From contig SWDG01000023.1 of assembly GCA_005116965.1 (NCBI GenBank), forward strand, positions 219,999 to 271,230: DNA of 51,232 nt, in the 5' to 3' direction. The number at the start of each line of letters is the position of its first letter. Positions within the stretch are counted from its first letter, which is position 1. The stretch comes from Nitrospira sp. GTDB lineage: Bacteria > Nitrospirota > Nitrospiria > Nitrospirales > Nitrospiraceae. This document shows positions 7,711 to 17,099 of the stretch, piece after piece. A program made the position numbers and the translations under genes. A model generated the notes under the pieces. That model saw only the letters and a list, made by a program, of their open reading frames with translations. It had not been told where the DNA came from and ran no database searches.

Positions 7711-9111
7711 CTACCGCACCTCCTTGAGTTGCACCAGTTTATCCGAAGCCTTTCCCGCCTCAACCGTTTTCGGGTAGAGTGTGACGACCTGCTTGAATGC
7801 GGACGACGCTCGCCTCTTATCTTTTAGTGCCAAATACGCATACCCTTTCTTCAAGATTGCAGCGGGGACCTTTTCGCTACCAGGATAGTCGATCTCCACT
7901 TTATCGTAGGCATCGATCGCTCGTTGAAACTCTTTCTTGCCGAAATGCGACTCTCCCAGCCAAAAGCGGGCATTCGGCGCAAGAGTGGAGTTTGGATACT
8001 CATCAAGAAATCCGGTGAATCCTTGCCGAGCGCCTTCCAAATCCCCATCCCGAAAAAACCCTAACACCCGCTCATAACGCACCCGATCAGGTGGATCGGC
8101 GCTGGCCTGAGCTGGTTCAAACTTTGGTACTTCTTGAGGAGGAACAATCGTTGTCGAACCACCCGTCGTCTCTGACCCAGCAGACAACTTTGAGGCGTCC
8201 CCTCCATCCATGATGGGCTCATTGGGGCCTAGCGCGGAGTGGGGCACTGGCTTGTGAACCTGCTGAAGAAGAGCAGGCTTATTGGATACGTGCTCAAGAG
8301 TTTTCGCCAAGACATCGATTCGTCCGTCCTGATCATCCAGACGAGCCGTGACCTTTTTCCCAACAGCTTCAAGCGCCTTTGTGAGGGAGACCATACTTCG
8401 GTTAACATCCTCCGCATGAGTCGCAGTCGCTTTTGAATCGCCATCGATTCTCGACGTCAGGTGCTTGGTAAGCTGCTCATGATCGCCCACGCGATCATGT
8501 AGTCCGGTCAGCGCCTCTCGAAACCCCGTCAGCGCCTGATTGAACTGCGTGAACTTTTGAGAGATCTGTTCAATCTTATTCTGGTGCTCAGCCAACTCTT
8601 TTTGATGCCCTTCCAGCTTGACATCGACGCGTTTTGTTAACCCCTCGTTCGTGCGCTGGACGACATCAATGACCTCTTTTTTCAACGCCTCCATAGCCTT
8701 CGATAGTTCATCAAGCCGAGCCGATACCTTCACATCCTGCGTCTCGAAGCTCTTCTGCATCCACAGATACCGTGTGCTGCTGTCGGCTTCGAGCTTGGCC
8801 GCCAATTGTTCCAGCTTTTTAGTCTGCTGCTCCAACTGGGCTGACCGATGCTTGAAATCCTCCTGTTTGCCCTGGAGCTCTCGTGCCTGGTGCAGAGCCT
8901 TTTCCAGTTCTCCCCGCAACTGCGGCAGTTCCTGTTCGCGTAAGGTTGAAAGTTCCTGGCTCTGCCTGGCTCTGGTCTGGGACAGCTGCTGCTGAAGATC
9001 TTTTTCCGCTTTTTTCAGGTCAGACTGCTGCGCGACACACCCAGGAAGAATGAGACCGCCGACGGCAATACTGAGGAGCACACCATGCGCCGTTCGTAGT
9101 TGAAACATCAT
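7711..9111 (-). CDS. Long coiled-coil lipoprotein with CpoB/YbgF-type TPR tail
   Basis: 466 residues. Signal peptide with lipobox LILPGC (about residues 20-25). The middle, about residues 28-290, is rich in Glu, Lys, Gln and Leu with heptad character (KKAEKDLQQQLSQTRARQSQ, LEQQTKKLEQLAAKLEADSS), a long coiled coil. A Pro/Ser/Thr linker leads to a C-terminal TPR block closely like that of the next gene (NARFWLGESHFGKKEFQRAI, AAILKKGYAYLALKDKRRAS). So it is a stretched CpoB paralogue, probably anchored in a membrane and reaching across the periplasm. It lies between pal and cpoB. Its partner and exact job are unknown. Confidence 0.82.
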   Translation of the reverse strand: MMFQLRTAHGVLLSIAVGGLILPGCVAQQSDLKKAEKDLQQQLSQTRARQSQELSTLREQELPQLRGELEKALHQARELQGKQEDFKHRSAQLEQQTKKLEQLAAKLEADSSTRYLWMQKSFETQDVKVSARLDELSKAMEALKKEVIDVVQRTNEGLTKRVDVKLEGHQKELAEHQNKIEQISQKFTQFNQALTGFREALTGLHDRVGDHEQLTKHLTSRIDGDSKATATHAEDVNRSMVSLTKALEAVGKKVTARLDDQDGRIDVLAKTLEHVSNKPALLQQVHKPVPHSALGPNEPIMDGGDASKLSAGSETTGGSTTIVPPQEVPKFEPAQASADPPDRVRYERVLGFFRDGDLEGARQGFTGFLDEYPNSTLAPNARFWLGESHFGKKEFQRAIDAYDKVEIDYPGSEKVPAAILKKGYAYLALKDKRRASSAFKQVVTLYPKTVEAGKASDKLVQLKEVR

Positions 9112-9175
9112 GTTCTGAGATCCAAACGACCACCTACGATCAGGGCACGTTCAGGCAAGCGGCACGATCAGCTCA

Positions 9176-9889
9176 CTACCTTCCTGTCTTGACAGCGAGA
9201 TGTCCTCGGCGATTCTGCGAGTAACACGATTCCGTATGTTCTGTGCAGAACGGCCGTTCTTTGCCGTAAGAGACGACCGACAAATACGTGGGAGCCACTC
9301 CCAGCTCGACGAGATAATTCCGAACGGCCTTCGCGCGCTTCTCACCCAGCACCAAATTGTACGCTGAGGTGCCGCGCTCATCACAATGGCCTTCGATTTT
9401 GAGCTGTGCGGTTGGATTCGATCTGGCCCATTCCGCATCACCGGCCAGGGCATGACGTCCTTCATCGGTGACTGAAAAACTGTCGTACGCGAAAAAAACA
9501 TCCCGAAGTCCGGCAGCTACCGAAGCCACCTGCTCCGCGCGAATTTCAGCCAACTGGCGGGCGACCGCGCCGGAATCTGCTTTGGCAACCATCGCGTTGG
9601 CATGGCCGATACCGCCTGGACTCCCTGTATTACCGGCATGTCCACCCAACCGTTCTTCCGAAGGATTGCGATCCAACCCCCGTAAGTTGTTCGACTCATT
9701 ACGCCCAGAGAACGACGTATCGGGAAAACTTGAACCCGTTCCGTCTTTGCTTCCCCCTCCCTTGGCCGTCTCGTCTTGTAACGCCTGCATATCGCCCCCA
9801 GATCGAACCGCCTTCTTCGAACACGCTGGCATTCCTAGTACGATAACACCAAGAATCAACGGCAGATAGCTGACTGGTATTTTTTTCAT
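9176..9889 (-). CDS. pal: Peptidoglycan-associated lipoprotein Pal
   Basis: 237 residues. Lipobox near residue 23 (LGMPACSKK). A low-complexity Gly/Ser/Asn linker (about 30-110) is longer than in E. coli Pal. The OmpA-like C-terminal domain has the fingerprint VFFAYDSFSVTDEGRHAL, KIEGHCDERGTSAYNLVLGE with the diaminopimelate-binding Asp and Arg region (KRAKAVRNYL), and LSVVSYGKERPFC. Pal tethers the outer membrane to peptidoglycan and binds TolB. It is placed right after tolB in the conserved tolQRAB-pal order. Confidence 0.95.
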   Translation of the reverse strand: MKKIPVSYLPLILGVIVLGMPACSKKAVRSGGDMQALQDETAKGGGSKDGTGSSFPDTSFSGRNESNNLRGLDRNPSEERLGGHAGNTGSPGGIGHANAMVAKADSGAVARQLAEIRAEQVASVAAGLRDVFFAYDSFSVTDEGRHALAGDAEWARSNPTAQLKIEGHCDERGTSAYNLVLGEKRAKAVRNYLVELGVAPTYLSVVSYGKERPFCTEHTESCYSQNRRGHLAVKTGR

Positions 9890-9968
9890 TGGATTCCTTC
9901 CCTCCTATGCAATACCGTCTCTTTTTCTTACAACCTAGGACGATTGCCGTCAATGCCTTCCTGGAAAT

Positions 9969-11309
9969 TTACGAGGCAGGGGACCAGGACGGCGCGCTAT
10001 TATGAGTGCCGGTGAACGTAATGCGCTCAAGGTCTTTACCGTCCGCATCAATCATGTAAATCTGACTCTTCCCTTCCACCGTCGAGCTGAACACGAGGTG
10101 CCGTCCATCTGGAGACCAGGACGGAGAATCATCCACGCCCAGTCCTGTCGTTAATTGCAGACGTTTCTGACCATCGGGAGTGATCACACACAGTTTGTAC
10201 TCTTTTTTGGGAGTCCGGCACACGTAGGCAATCCAATTTCCTCGAGGAGACCAGGCCGGCGCTGCATTATAGTCTCCTTCGAACGTCAATCGACGCACAT
10301 TGGATCCATCCGCACTCATGAGAAAAATTTGTGGTCCACCGCTCCGATCGGACGTAAAGACGAGCTCCCTGCCCGAGGGCGACCACGAGGGCGACAAATC
10401 CCCGGCCGCATGCGTCGTCAATCGTTGAACGGCTTTCGTCTTAGTATCCAACCGGTATAATTCGGCATTTCCCTCATGGCTTGATGAGTAGGCCAGCGAA
10501 TTCCCATCGGGAGAGAACACCGGAGTGATGTTCAACCCCCCTTGCGCGACAAGTGTCCACCGCTTTCCCGTGGCCAGCTCAATCATGTCGATATCCTGAG
10601 TGTTCCGATTACGGTATGTCGTGAAGACCAGAAATCGGCGATCCGGCGACCAGCGCGGCATCAGATTCAAGAACCCATCGGCCGTCAGCTGACGCGGATC
10701 ATATCCATCGTAATCCATCACGAATAATTCACGAGCCGTCCCCAATTCCGAGACATAGGCGATCTTCGTCCGGGCGATTCCCGGCTCGCCCGTATAGCGA
10801 AAGACCAACTCATCGGCAAAACGATGGGCCATGAGGCGGGCGACCGACGCCGAACCGACATAGCGTTTCCCCCCCACGACTTCATTGTTTCCGGCGTCAT
10901 ACACATAGCCATCCATACTGAGATCAGCATCCTTGTTCCCACTCTTCATCCCCGCCTGACCCCACACAATGACTGACACTCCATTCTCGGCGGCTTGCTT
11001 GAAGGAGGGATCAGGCTCCGCCCCGAGATGACCGACCTTCATGCCAAGACTCGGCAAATCGACAAGCGCAAAGACCAGCGAGCGCCGCACGTCCGCCTTC
11101 AGCACGTCTTCGATGCGCGTGCCCAGCTTCACACGTGCCTCAGGTGACTCCGATCCACCTAGGTTTTCAATCCCGGCGATTCCAAGTGGAATCTTCTGAA
11201 AATCCTGTCTGGTGGCTTCAAGAAAGACATCGGCGGCACCGGATTCAATGATCCACGCCACGCCGATCGATACACACAGGCTGATGAACACAACAACTCG
11301 AAACGCCAT
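9969..11309 (-). CDS. tolB: Tol-Pal periplasmic protein TolB
   Basis: 446 residues. Signal peptide at the N-terminus (VVFISLCVSIGVAWIIESGA). An alpha/beta N-terminal domain (about 30-200) precedes a six-bladed beta-propeller built of WSPDG-type repeats (MPRWSPDRRFLVFTTYRN, FSPDGNSLAYSSSHEGNAEL, SWSPSGRELVFTSDRSG, AWSPRGNWIAYVC, SWSPDGRHLVFSS, SAPSWSPAS). TolB binds Pal and moves when TolA pulls. The gene starts 3 bases after the tolA stop. The length matches the family. Confidence 0.95.
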   Translation of the reverse strand: MAFRVVVFISLCVSIGVAWIIESGAADVFLEATRQDFQKIPLGIAGIENLGGSESPEARVKLGTRIEDVLKADVRRSLVFALVDLPSLGMKVGHLGAEPDPSFKQAAENGVSVIVWGQAGMKSGNKDADLSMDGYVYDAGNNEVVGGKRYVGSASVARLMAHRFADELVFRYTGEPGIARTKIAYVSELGTARELFVMDYDGYDPRQLTADGFLNLMPRWSPDRRFLVFTTYRNRNTQDIDMIELATGKRWTLVAQGGLNITPVFSPDGNSLAYSSSHEGNAELYRLDTKTKAVQRLTTHAAGDLSPSWSPSGRELVFTSDRSGGPQIFLMSADGSNVRRLTFEGDYNAAPAWSPRGNWIAYVCRTPKKEYKLCVITPDGQKRLQLTTGLGVDDSPSWSPDGRHLVFSSTVEGKSQIYMIDADGKDLERITFTGTHNSAPSWSPAS

Positions 11310-11312
11310 GAT

Positions 11313-12392
11313 TTATCCTTGCGGCTCTCCGACGGTAAAGGTGAAGTGAGCATCAAAATACAGATCCGTGATATCAGCTGGAAATACCGGCAATGGGTTT
11401 GCACTAAGCACAGCCCGTTTCCCGGCCAAATCATAGTACTCGTTTCCGGACGATTGCTCGATCGCCACACCGGTGACCGATCCGTTTTTATGAAGTCTGA
11501 ACTGTACGACCACGACGTAAGCATGGCTGGTCAGATCCATAGGCGGAGCACTCCAAGAATTGCTGATTCGTTGTCGCACAAGCGCAAGATACGCATTGGA
11601 TCCCGGAGCCATCCCTGGAACCTTCAATGTGGTGTCGATAGCCTTGGCGCTCTGTATCTTCGCTTCAAGCTGAGGCACAGGCTTTGACGGCACGTCTACT
11701 GGTGGTGCTACTTTAGGCACCTCAAGCGTCTTGATCTTCTTCAATTCCTCGTCCAATTCCTTCGCCACATCCTCCGTCAAGGATGAGGACTGAGCAGAAG
11801 CAACCAGTTTTTTTTGCGTTGCCTCCTTTGTTTCCGTCACAACCGGTACATCTGGCAGCTTCATCACCGGTGATTTTCTCGGCTTGTCCTCCGGGCTGAT
11901 GTCGCCGTGCTTTGGAGCATCCGGAGGCAACTCAATATCTTTCATAATATCGCGCATGAGATCATTCGACGGTTTGGCTGGAGCCACCGGAGGAGGAACA
12001 GGTGCTGCCGCCACCGGCGGAAGGGACACGGGTGCCGCTTTCACGGAAGGAGCAGATTTAGGCTGTTCAATGAGTTTGGGACGCTCAAGAGCTTTGGATT
12101 GCTCGATAGGCTTCGTCTGCTGTACCGGCTTGGGCTGTTCGACCTCTTTCTTAATCGGCTGACTTTTCTGAGGGTCAACGGCTTTCTCCTGAAGCGTCGG
12201 CAGACTCGCAAGGGAAATCTCAATCGACGTCAGAGGCCGTTCGCCATGTCGTGGCAGTCGAACCCAACCCACCATTGCCAGGATGCCAATATGCAGGACC
12301 AGAGAAACGATGACAGCAAAGCCCAAGCGACGAGTCAGCGTCGCCTGCCATTCATCATCCGAAACCATGCCGGCTGATGCCCAAGCCTGCAC
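11313..12392 (-). CDS. tolA: TolA/TonB-type energy transducer
   Basis: About 359 residues from the GTG at 12392-12390, preferred because AAGG lies just upstream and it begins 17 bases after tolR stops. An upstream GTG at 12443 (376 residues) would overlap tolR, and an ATG at 12368 is also possible. One N-terminal membrane helix (LGFAVIVSLVLHIGILAMVGW) is followed by a long Lys/Pro/Gln/Glu-rich periplasmic stalk with quasi-repeats around the phrase IEQPK. The C-terminal domain is TonB/TolA-like (QRISNSWSAPP, VVVQFRLHKNGSVTGVAIEQ). It couples the TolQ-TolR proton motor to TolB and Pal. Confidence 0.87.
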   Translation of the reverse strand: MQAWASAGMVSDDEWQATLTRRLGFAVIVSLVLHIGILAMVGWVRLPRHGERPLTSIEISLASLPTLQEKAVDPQKSQPIKKEVEQPKPVQQTKPIEQSKALERPKLIEQPKSAPSVKAAPVSLPPVAAAPVPPPVAPAKPSNDLMRDIMKDIELPPDAPKHGDISPEDKPRKSPVMKLPDVPVVTETKEATQKKLVASAQSSSLTEDVAKELDEELKKIKTLEVPKVAPPVDVPSKPVPQLEAKIQSAKAIDTTLKVPGMAPGSNAYLALVRQRISNSWSAPPMDLTSHAYVVVVQFRLHKNGSVTGVAIEQSSGNEYYDLAGKRAVLSANPLPVFPADITDLYFDAHFTFTVGEPQG

Positions 12393-12408
12393 CGTGGACC
12401 TTATCCTA

Positions 12409-12849
12409 CTAATTGTGTTGGGATGACGTACCCTCACTGACACGTTCAGGTCCCGTGGGGTCAGTCACCATGCCAAGCTTCTCGATGCCGGCTTGTTTGA
12501 CTCCATCCATCACCTGAACCACAATTCCGTATGGCACGTCCCGGTCAGCGCGTAAATACACCGACACATCGGCATGCTCTGCTTTCATCATGCGCAGCTT
12601 TCGCTCTAACTGAGCGACGCTCACCGGATCCTTGTCGAGGTACAGGCGTTGATCCTTTTCGATCGTCAGCACCGCTCGGATCTCCGGCTTGATCGTGTTC
12701 GACGCGGAAGTCGGCAACTTGATGTCCATGCCTCGATAGAGCATCGGCGCCGTGACCATAAAGATCACCAGAAGCACCAATACCACGTCCACGAGTGGAA
12801 TTACGTTGATTTCGGCTAAGAATCGTCGCTGCCTCGTCTCAAACATCAT
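12409..12849 (-). CDS. tolR: TolR/ExbD-family motor protein
   Basis: 146 residues. Short cytoplasmic start, then a membrane helix [20 protein letters not shown] holding the conserved Asp that carries protons, followed by a periplasmic domain ([40 protein letters not shown]). ATG overlaps the tolQ stop as ATGA (12846-12849). Length is close to E. coli TolR. TolR and ExbD cannot be told apart by motif alone; the tolB and pal neighbours decide for TolR. Confidence 0.93.
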   Translation of the reverse strand: MMFETRQRRFLAEINVIPLVDVVLVLLVIFMVTAPMLYRGMDIKLPTSASNTIKPEIRAVLTIEKDQRLYLDKDPVSVAQLERKLRMMKAEHADVSVYLRADRDVPYGIVVQVMDGVKQAGIEKLGMVTDPTGPERVSEGTSSQHN

Positions 12850-13547
12850 CCCTTCGCTCCGACGGAGACCGGAGCGACGGGTCTCGTTTGGGCTGGAATC
12901 AAAGCCAGGAGCTCCACCACAACCGAATCCATATGCATGGCGGCACGTCTGATGCGTACGAGAAAATAATTATAGGCAATGACGGCTGGAATGGCGGCAA
13001 ACAATCCGGCTGCGGTCGCGATCAAGGCTTCGGAAACGCCGGGAGCCACCGCCGCAATACTGGCTGTCCCTTGGGTGCCAATTTCCCGGAATGAATCGAT
13101 GATGCCCATCACCGTTCCCAGGAGGCCCACGAACGGGCAGATATTTCCGGTCGTCGCAAGAAACGGAAGAAACGATTCCAACTTGGCGATTTGCCCCTGC
13201 GCAAGATGGGCCGCCGTCCGCTCCATCACATGTCGATCATACGCGACGGAACCGTTTTCATTCCTCTCGGTGGGGAGGTAGCCGATCCGTTGAATCACGG
13301 CATGAAAGATCTTTGCGCAGGGACTCCCTATCGTCTGTTGCGCATGCCGAGTCACGTCCTCCACATCTCTGGCCCGCAGCAACAAGGTCATGAAATGACG
13401 ATCCTTTGCATCAGCGGTGCGAAACACGGCCAACTTGTAGAAGATGATGGCCCAGGACGCAACGGAAAAGCAGACCAAGAGCACGAGGACCACCTTGGAT
13501 ACGATCCCGAGCGACAGAATAACTCCCAGTGGTCCGGTTTGAAACAT
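12846..13547 (-). CDS. tolQ: TolQ/ExbB-family motor protein
   Basis: 233 residues with three membrane helices: [20 protein letters not shown] near the N-terminus, then a pair around [20 protein letters not shown] and [20 protein letters not shown]. The stretch [17 protein letters not shown] is the MotA/TolQ/ExbB signature. TolQ forms the pentamer around the TolR dimer and uses proton flow to drive TolA. It is the first gene of the long minus-strand run; its start lies about 73 bases from the tRNA-Asp gene, so a promoter should fall in that gap or upstream of it. Confidence 0.94.
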   Translation of the reverse strand: MFQTGPLGVILSLGIVSKVVLVLLVCFSVASWAIIFYKLAVFRTADAKDRHFMTLLLRARDVEDVTRHAQQTIGSPCAKIFHAVIQRIGYLPTERNENGSVAYDRHVMERTAAHLAQGQIAKLESFLPFLATTGNICPFVGLLGTVMGIIDSFREIGTQGTASIAAVAPGVSEALIATAAGLFAAIPAVIAYNYFLVRIRRAAMHMDSVVVELLALIPAQTRPVAPVSVGAKG

Positions 13548-13620
13548 ACGAGTCTCTACTCTCCCTCCTCAGCGCTCACGATTTCTTGGCAAAGTGGATT
13601 GTACCAAACTCTGAAGAAAA

Positions 13621-13698
13621 TGGCGGGGCCGACGGGATTTGAACCCGCGACCTCCAGATTGACAATCTGGCGTCCTAACCAGGCTGAACGACGGCCCC
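13621..13698 (-). tRNA. tRNA-Asp (GTC)
   Basis: On the minus strand the acceptor stem pairs GGGGCCG with CGGCCCC. The anticodon stem CCAGA/TCTGG encloses the loop TTGTCAA, giving anticodon GTC. The T arm is GCGGG-TTCAAAT-CCCGT. Discriminator G and an encoded CCA end follow. Confidence 0.97.
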
Positions 13699-13829
13699 GC
13701 AAAGTCTATCGATGGCAGAACAACAGCACGACAAGACGAAATCGGTGGTCGCCGATCAATTCCTGCGCAAGGAACAGATCCTCCGCCCAGCAAGCACACA
13801 TCCTCGCTCTGCGTACCACCACTCCTACA

Positions 13830-13905
13830 TGGTAGGCGGAACAGGGATTGAACCTGTGACCTCTGCCTTGTAAGGGCAGCGCTCTCCCAACTGAGCTATC
13901 CGCCC
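13830..13905 (-). tRNA. tRNA-Val (TAC)
   Basis: On the minus strand the acceptor stem pairs GGGCGGA with TCCGCCT. The D arm is GCTCAGTTGGGAGAGC. The anticodon stem CTGCC/GGCAG encloses CTTACAA, giving anticodon TAC. The T arm is ACAGG-TTCAATC-CCTGT. Discriminator A and an encoded CCA follow. It lies 131 bases upstream of tRNA-Asp in the same direction and may be co-transcribed with it. Confidence 0.97.
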
Positions 13906-14004
13906 GATTTTCCTGGCAACCGATGCGGAGGGTATCAAGTCCATGATTCCTTGTCAACGGGTTCACCTACCGTTCATTCAACCTCACACCATGCTGATTC
14001 TTAG

Positions 14005-14961
14005 CTATTTGCGCTTCGTAGAAGTTTCCACACCTGGCCGTCGTCGACCGCGCTGTCGCGGAAAGTATCGGCGATGGACGTGCCGTAACCGGCTACCTTC
14101 CACATGCGTATAGATTTGAGTCGTCGCGATGTCTGCATGCCCCAACAGGGATTGCACGACTCGCAAATCGGCTCCCCCCTCCAGCAAATGCGTGGCAAAA
14201 GAATGCCGCAGCATGTGCGGAGAAATCGATTTGGAAATACCAGCGCGTCGGGCTCGCTGCAGAAGCAGCTTCCAAAATGCCTGCCTCGTCAGTCCTCGCC
14301 CTCGTCGGCTGATGAACAAGACACGGGACGATCGCCCTTTGAGTAGAACGGGTCTCACATGTTCCACGTAATCAACCAGCATCTTGACCGCAGTCTGTCC
14401 AATCGGAACGACTCGCTCCTTGGCACCTTTTCCTACGACTCGCACACAGCCCAGATTCACATCGATCTGCGACAGACTGAGCCCAACAAGCTCTGACACA
14501 CGAAGACCCGCCGCATACAGCAATTCCAGCATCACGCGGTCGCGTTGATCCTCGGCACGACCACGAGCCGGCAGCTCCAGCAGCGCCGTTATTTCCTGGT
14601 GTGTCAGCGTCTTCGGTAATCGAACCGGCCGATGCGCCGCCGTCATATCACGGAGAGGGCTGGTCTCCACGAAGTGTTCCCGAACCAGAAAGCGATACCA
14701 CCCTCGCATCGCGGAGAGGAGGCGAGCAATCGATGAAGCCGCGAGGGCCTCGTGTTTGAGGGTTGCGAGAAAGGACCGGATCGTATGCGGTGGAACGGAG
14801 TCTCCGATACTGAGTCGATGCGGCAGCAAGTATCGCTGCAAACGTAAAAGATCTCGCCGGTAGGACTCCAGCGTATTAGTGGCCAATCCACCTTCAATCC
14901 GCAGCTCACGGAGATACCGTTCAAGCAGAGGATCCAGCAATGGTGCCGTTGGTTCAGCCAT
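14005..14961 (-). CDS. xerD: Tyrosine recombinase XerC/XerD
   Basis: About 318 residues from the ATG at 14961; a TTG at 14988 would add 9 residues. The N-terminal SAM-like core-binding domain starts at LLERYLRELRIEGGLATNTL. Catalytic residues are all visible: Arg in YAAGLRVSELVGL, Lys in GKGAKERVVPI, His-x-x-Arg in SPHMLRHSFATHLL, a second His in LLGHADIATTQ and the Tyr nucleophile in IYTHV. The length and short N-terminal arm match chromosome-dimer resolvases, not phage integrases. XerC versus XerD cannot be settled here; the XerD symbol is my best guess. No dif-like site was recognised. Confidence 0.88.
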   Translation of the reverse strand: MAEPTAPLLDPLLERYLRELRIEGGLATNTLESYRRDLLRLQRYLLPHRLSIGDSVPPHTIRSFLATLKHEALAASSIARLLSAMRGWYRFLVREHFVETSPLRDMTAAHRPVRLPKTLTHQEITALLELPARGRAEDQRDRVMLELLYAAGLRVSELVGLSLSQIDVNLGCVRVVGKGAKERVVPIGQTAVKMLVDYVEHVRPVLLKGRSSRVLFISRRGRGLTRQAFWKLLLQRARRAGISKSISPHMLRHSFATHLLEGGADLRVVQSLLGHADIATTQIYTHVEGSRLRHVHRRYFPRQRGRRRPGVETSTKRK

Positions 14962-15086
14962 GGCGGTCGATGGATGGACTATAGCCAACTCGTTTCATCA
15001 GTACAATGATGCCACCGTACTTCTCCTTGACAGGTCGCACCCTTTCCGATACTAGTCTGCCTACGGCCTACCGCCGATCGAACGTA

Positions 15087-17063
15087 ATGCTCACCTACTC
15101 GTATAAACCCTCTTCCAGCTCTGCATGGCCGCCACTGATGGTCGCAATGACTCTTGTGCTGACGCTCGGCGTCGGCCTCATGTCGACTCAACCGGGCGGA
15201 GCAGAGGCGGCAGATCCCGTCAAGATCCTTCCGCCAAACCCACCGGTCTTGAACCAGGCCAAGCACTTGATCGAGAAAGGGGATCCGGAATCCGCAGCCA
15301 CAGTCTTGCGTCGATTCTTGACCACCACTCCACCAGCTGAATACCTCGATGATACCTACCTACTGCTGGGCGCCGCGCTCTATGGAATGAAGGACTATGG
15401 AGAGGCGATCCGCTCTCTGAACCAACTTCAGACGGAGTTTCCCGAATCCGACCTCGTGGATCGAGGCAAGCTCATATTGGCCCGCATCCATGCCGCGATG
15501 GGCAATATCGACTTGGCATTGCCGTTGCTGACACAAGTACGGACAACGGCACTCGACGACGCCACAAAACGCGAGGCACAGCAGCTGACTGCCGAGGCAT
15601 TCGCCCAAAAGAAAGACTATGTCCGAGCCATCCATACCTTACTGGAAGGCATGGCCGGCAGCACCGACACGCAGATGGCGGAGACCCGGGAGCAGATTCG
15701 TCAATTCATCACCGAAAAGCTGGACAAAAAAGGGCTGACCCGAGTGCGGGATGCCTATCTTCGTTCCTATCCCGGCGACCTTGCCTCCCTCCGACTGATC
15801 GACTACTACATTGTCCGAGGCGAAGACCACTTGGCGGAACGAGAGACCCGGCATTTTCTCGCTGCGTTTCCTGCGCACCCCTCCGTCCCGAAAGCCAGTG
15901 AATCACTGGAACTCATCAAGTCAAGGTTGAAAGCCAACCAATATTTTATCGCAGCCGTCCTTCCGTTATCAGGCCCCTTGTCCACCTTCGCCAATGACGT
16001 CCTAGAGGGCATTCAGTTGGCAGTGGAACGGTCCCATGAGCAGCCTGGCACCCCATCTGTTGGATTGATCGTGAAGGATCATGATGCCGATCGGCAAGGC
16101 TTTTTGGACGATCTCTCGACGCTACTTCATGACGACCGTCCACTCGTCGTCATTGGCCCAATGCTGTCAAAAAACCTTCCGGTCATGGCCGAAATGGCGC
16201 AAAAAACCAGGATCCCCTTGATTACACCGGCAGCGACGCTCCCCAATGTCCGTCGGTTGGGCAGTTACCTCTTCAGCACGTCGTTGACCTACGCCATGCA
16301 AGCGGAGCGCATCGCGACCTACGCCGCAAAACAGCAGGACTATCGACGATTCTGCATTCTCCACCCCGACACCGTCTATGGGCGAGAACTGGCCCGGCTC
16401 TTTGCGCAAGAGGTGCGCCGATTCGACGGCGAAATTATTGCGGTGGAAGCCTTTAAGGAAGGCGAAACGGATTTTGGTCCGCAGATCCAACGGCTCAAAG
16501 CCGAAGACCTGAAAAAGTATGGGCTGGCAGTTCCAGTTGAAATACCACGACAACCCGGTAAGCCCCTCAGTCGAAACGAAAAGCGCGTCCTCTACACGCC
16601 AGGGTTTGACGCGATCTTCATCCCAAGTCGCTCACACGAGATCGGCCTCCTCGCCGCACAGCTGGCGTTTCATGACATCAAAGCCCCGCTGCTGGGTGCC
16701 AATGGCTGGAACTCGCAAGACTTTGCCCGCACCGCCGATCGGACCGTCGACGGTGCAACATTCGTCGACGGCTTCTTCGTCGACAGCCCGAATCCCGCCG
16801 TGCAGGAGTTCGTGCAGCGGTACCATAAGCGCTTTCAGTCCACCCCCTCGCTCTTCACCGTGCAAGGATATGACGCCGCCAGAGTCGCCATTGAAGGCGT
16901 CCGCCACGGAGCAACCTCCGGCGAAGCGCTCCACGACTTCCTCATGACGCAGCGCAACCTACCGACACTCGCCGGACCAGCCAGTTTTGGACAGGATGGC
17001 ACCCTGCACCGCCCACTCTTTCTTCTACAGGTGAAACAGGGTAAGTTTGTGCAATTAGATTAG
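15087..17063 (+). CDS. TPR and periplasmic-binding-protein fusion, LpoA-like
   Basis: About 658 residues from the ATG at 15087; an ATG at 15006 would add 27 residues and lengthen the leader. Neither has a strong ribosome site. A hydrophobic export segment (MVAMTLVLTLGVGLM) ends near AEAADP. Residues up to about 250 are TPR-like helices (AKHLIEKGDPESAATVLRRF, LLGAALYGMKDYGEAIRSLN). The C-terminal 380 residues are a type 1 periplasmic-binding fold (AAVLPLSGPLSTFANDVLEG, VVIGPMLSKNLPVMAEMAQK, FCILHPDTVYGRELARLFAQ). The same two-part plan occurs in LpoA, which activates penicillin-binding protein 1A. ABC substrate binding is the alternative, but no permease genes are near. Confidence 0.82.
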   Translation: MLTYSYKPSSSSAWPPLMVAMTLVLTLGVGLMSTQPGGAEAADPVKILPPNPPVLNQAKHLIEKGDPESAATVLRRFLTTTPPAEYLDDTYLLLGAALYGMKDYGEAIRSLNQLQTEFPESDLVDRGKLILARIHAAMGNIDLALPLLTQVRTTALDDATKREAQQLTAEAFAQKKDYVRAIHTLLEGMAGSTDTQMAETREQIRQFITEKLDKKGLTRVRDAYLRSYPGDLASLRLIDYYIVRGEDHLAERETRHFLAAFPAHPSVPKASESLELIKSRLKANQYFIAAVLPLSGPLSTFANDVLEGIQLAVERSHEQPGTPSVGLIVKDHDADRQGFLDDLSTLLHDDRPLVVIGPMLSKNLPVMAEMAQKTRIPLITPAATLPNVRRLGSYLFSTSLTYAMQAERIATYAAKQQDYRRFCILHPDTVYGRELARLFAQEVRRFDGEIIAVEAFKEGETDFGPQIQRLKAEDLKKYGLAVPVEIPRQPGKPLSRNEKRVLYTPGFDAIFIPSRSHEIGLLAAQLAFHDIKAPLLGANGWNSQDFARTADRTVDGATFVDGFFVDSPNPAVQEFVQRYHKRFQSTPSLFTVQGYDAARVAIEGVRHGATSGEALHDFLMTQRNLPTLAGPASFGQDGTLHRPLFLLQVKQGKFVQLD

Positions 17064-17099
17064 CCAGGCTATTCGAACTGGGACGAGAACTAACCACAC

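Noticed and set aside
14005-14961. Phage integrase marking a prophage or island next to the two tRNA genes
   Set aside because: The protein has XerC/D length and domain plan, and there are no phage genes, no tRNA 3'-end duplication that I can see and no att-like repeat around it.
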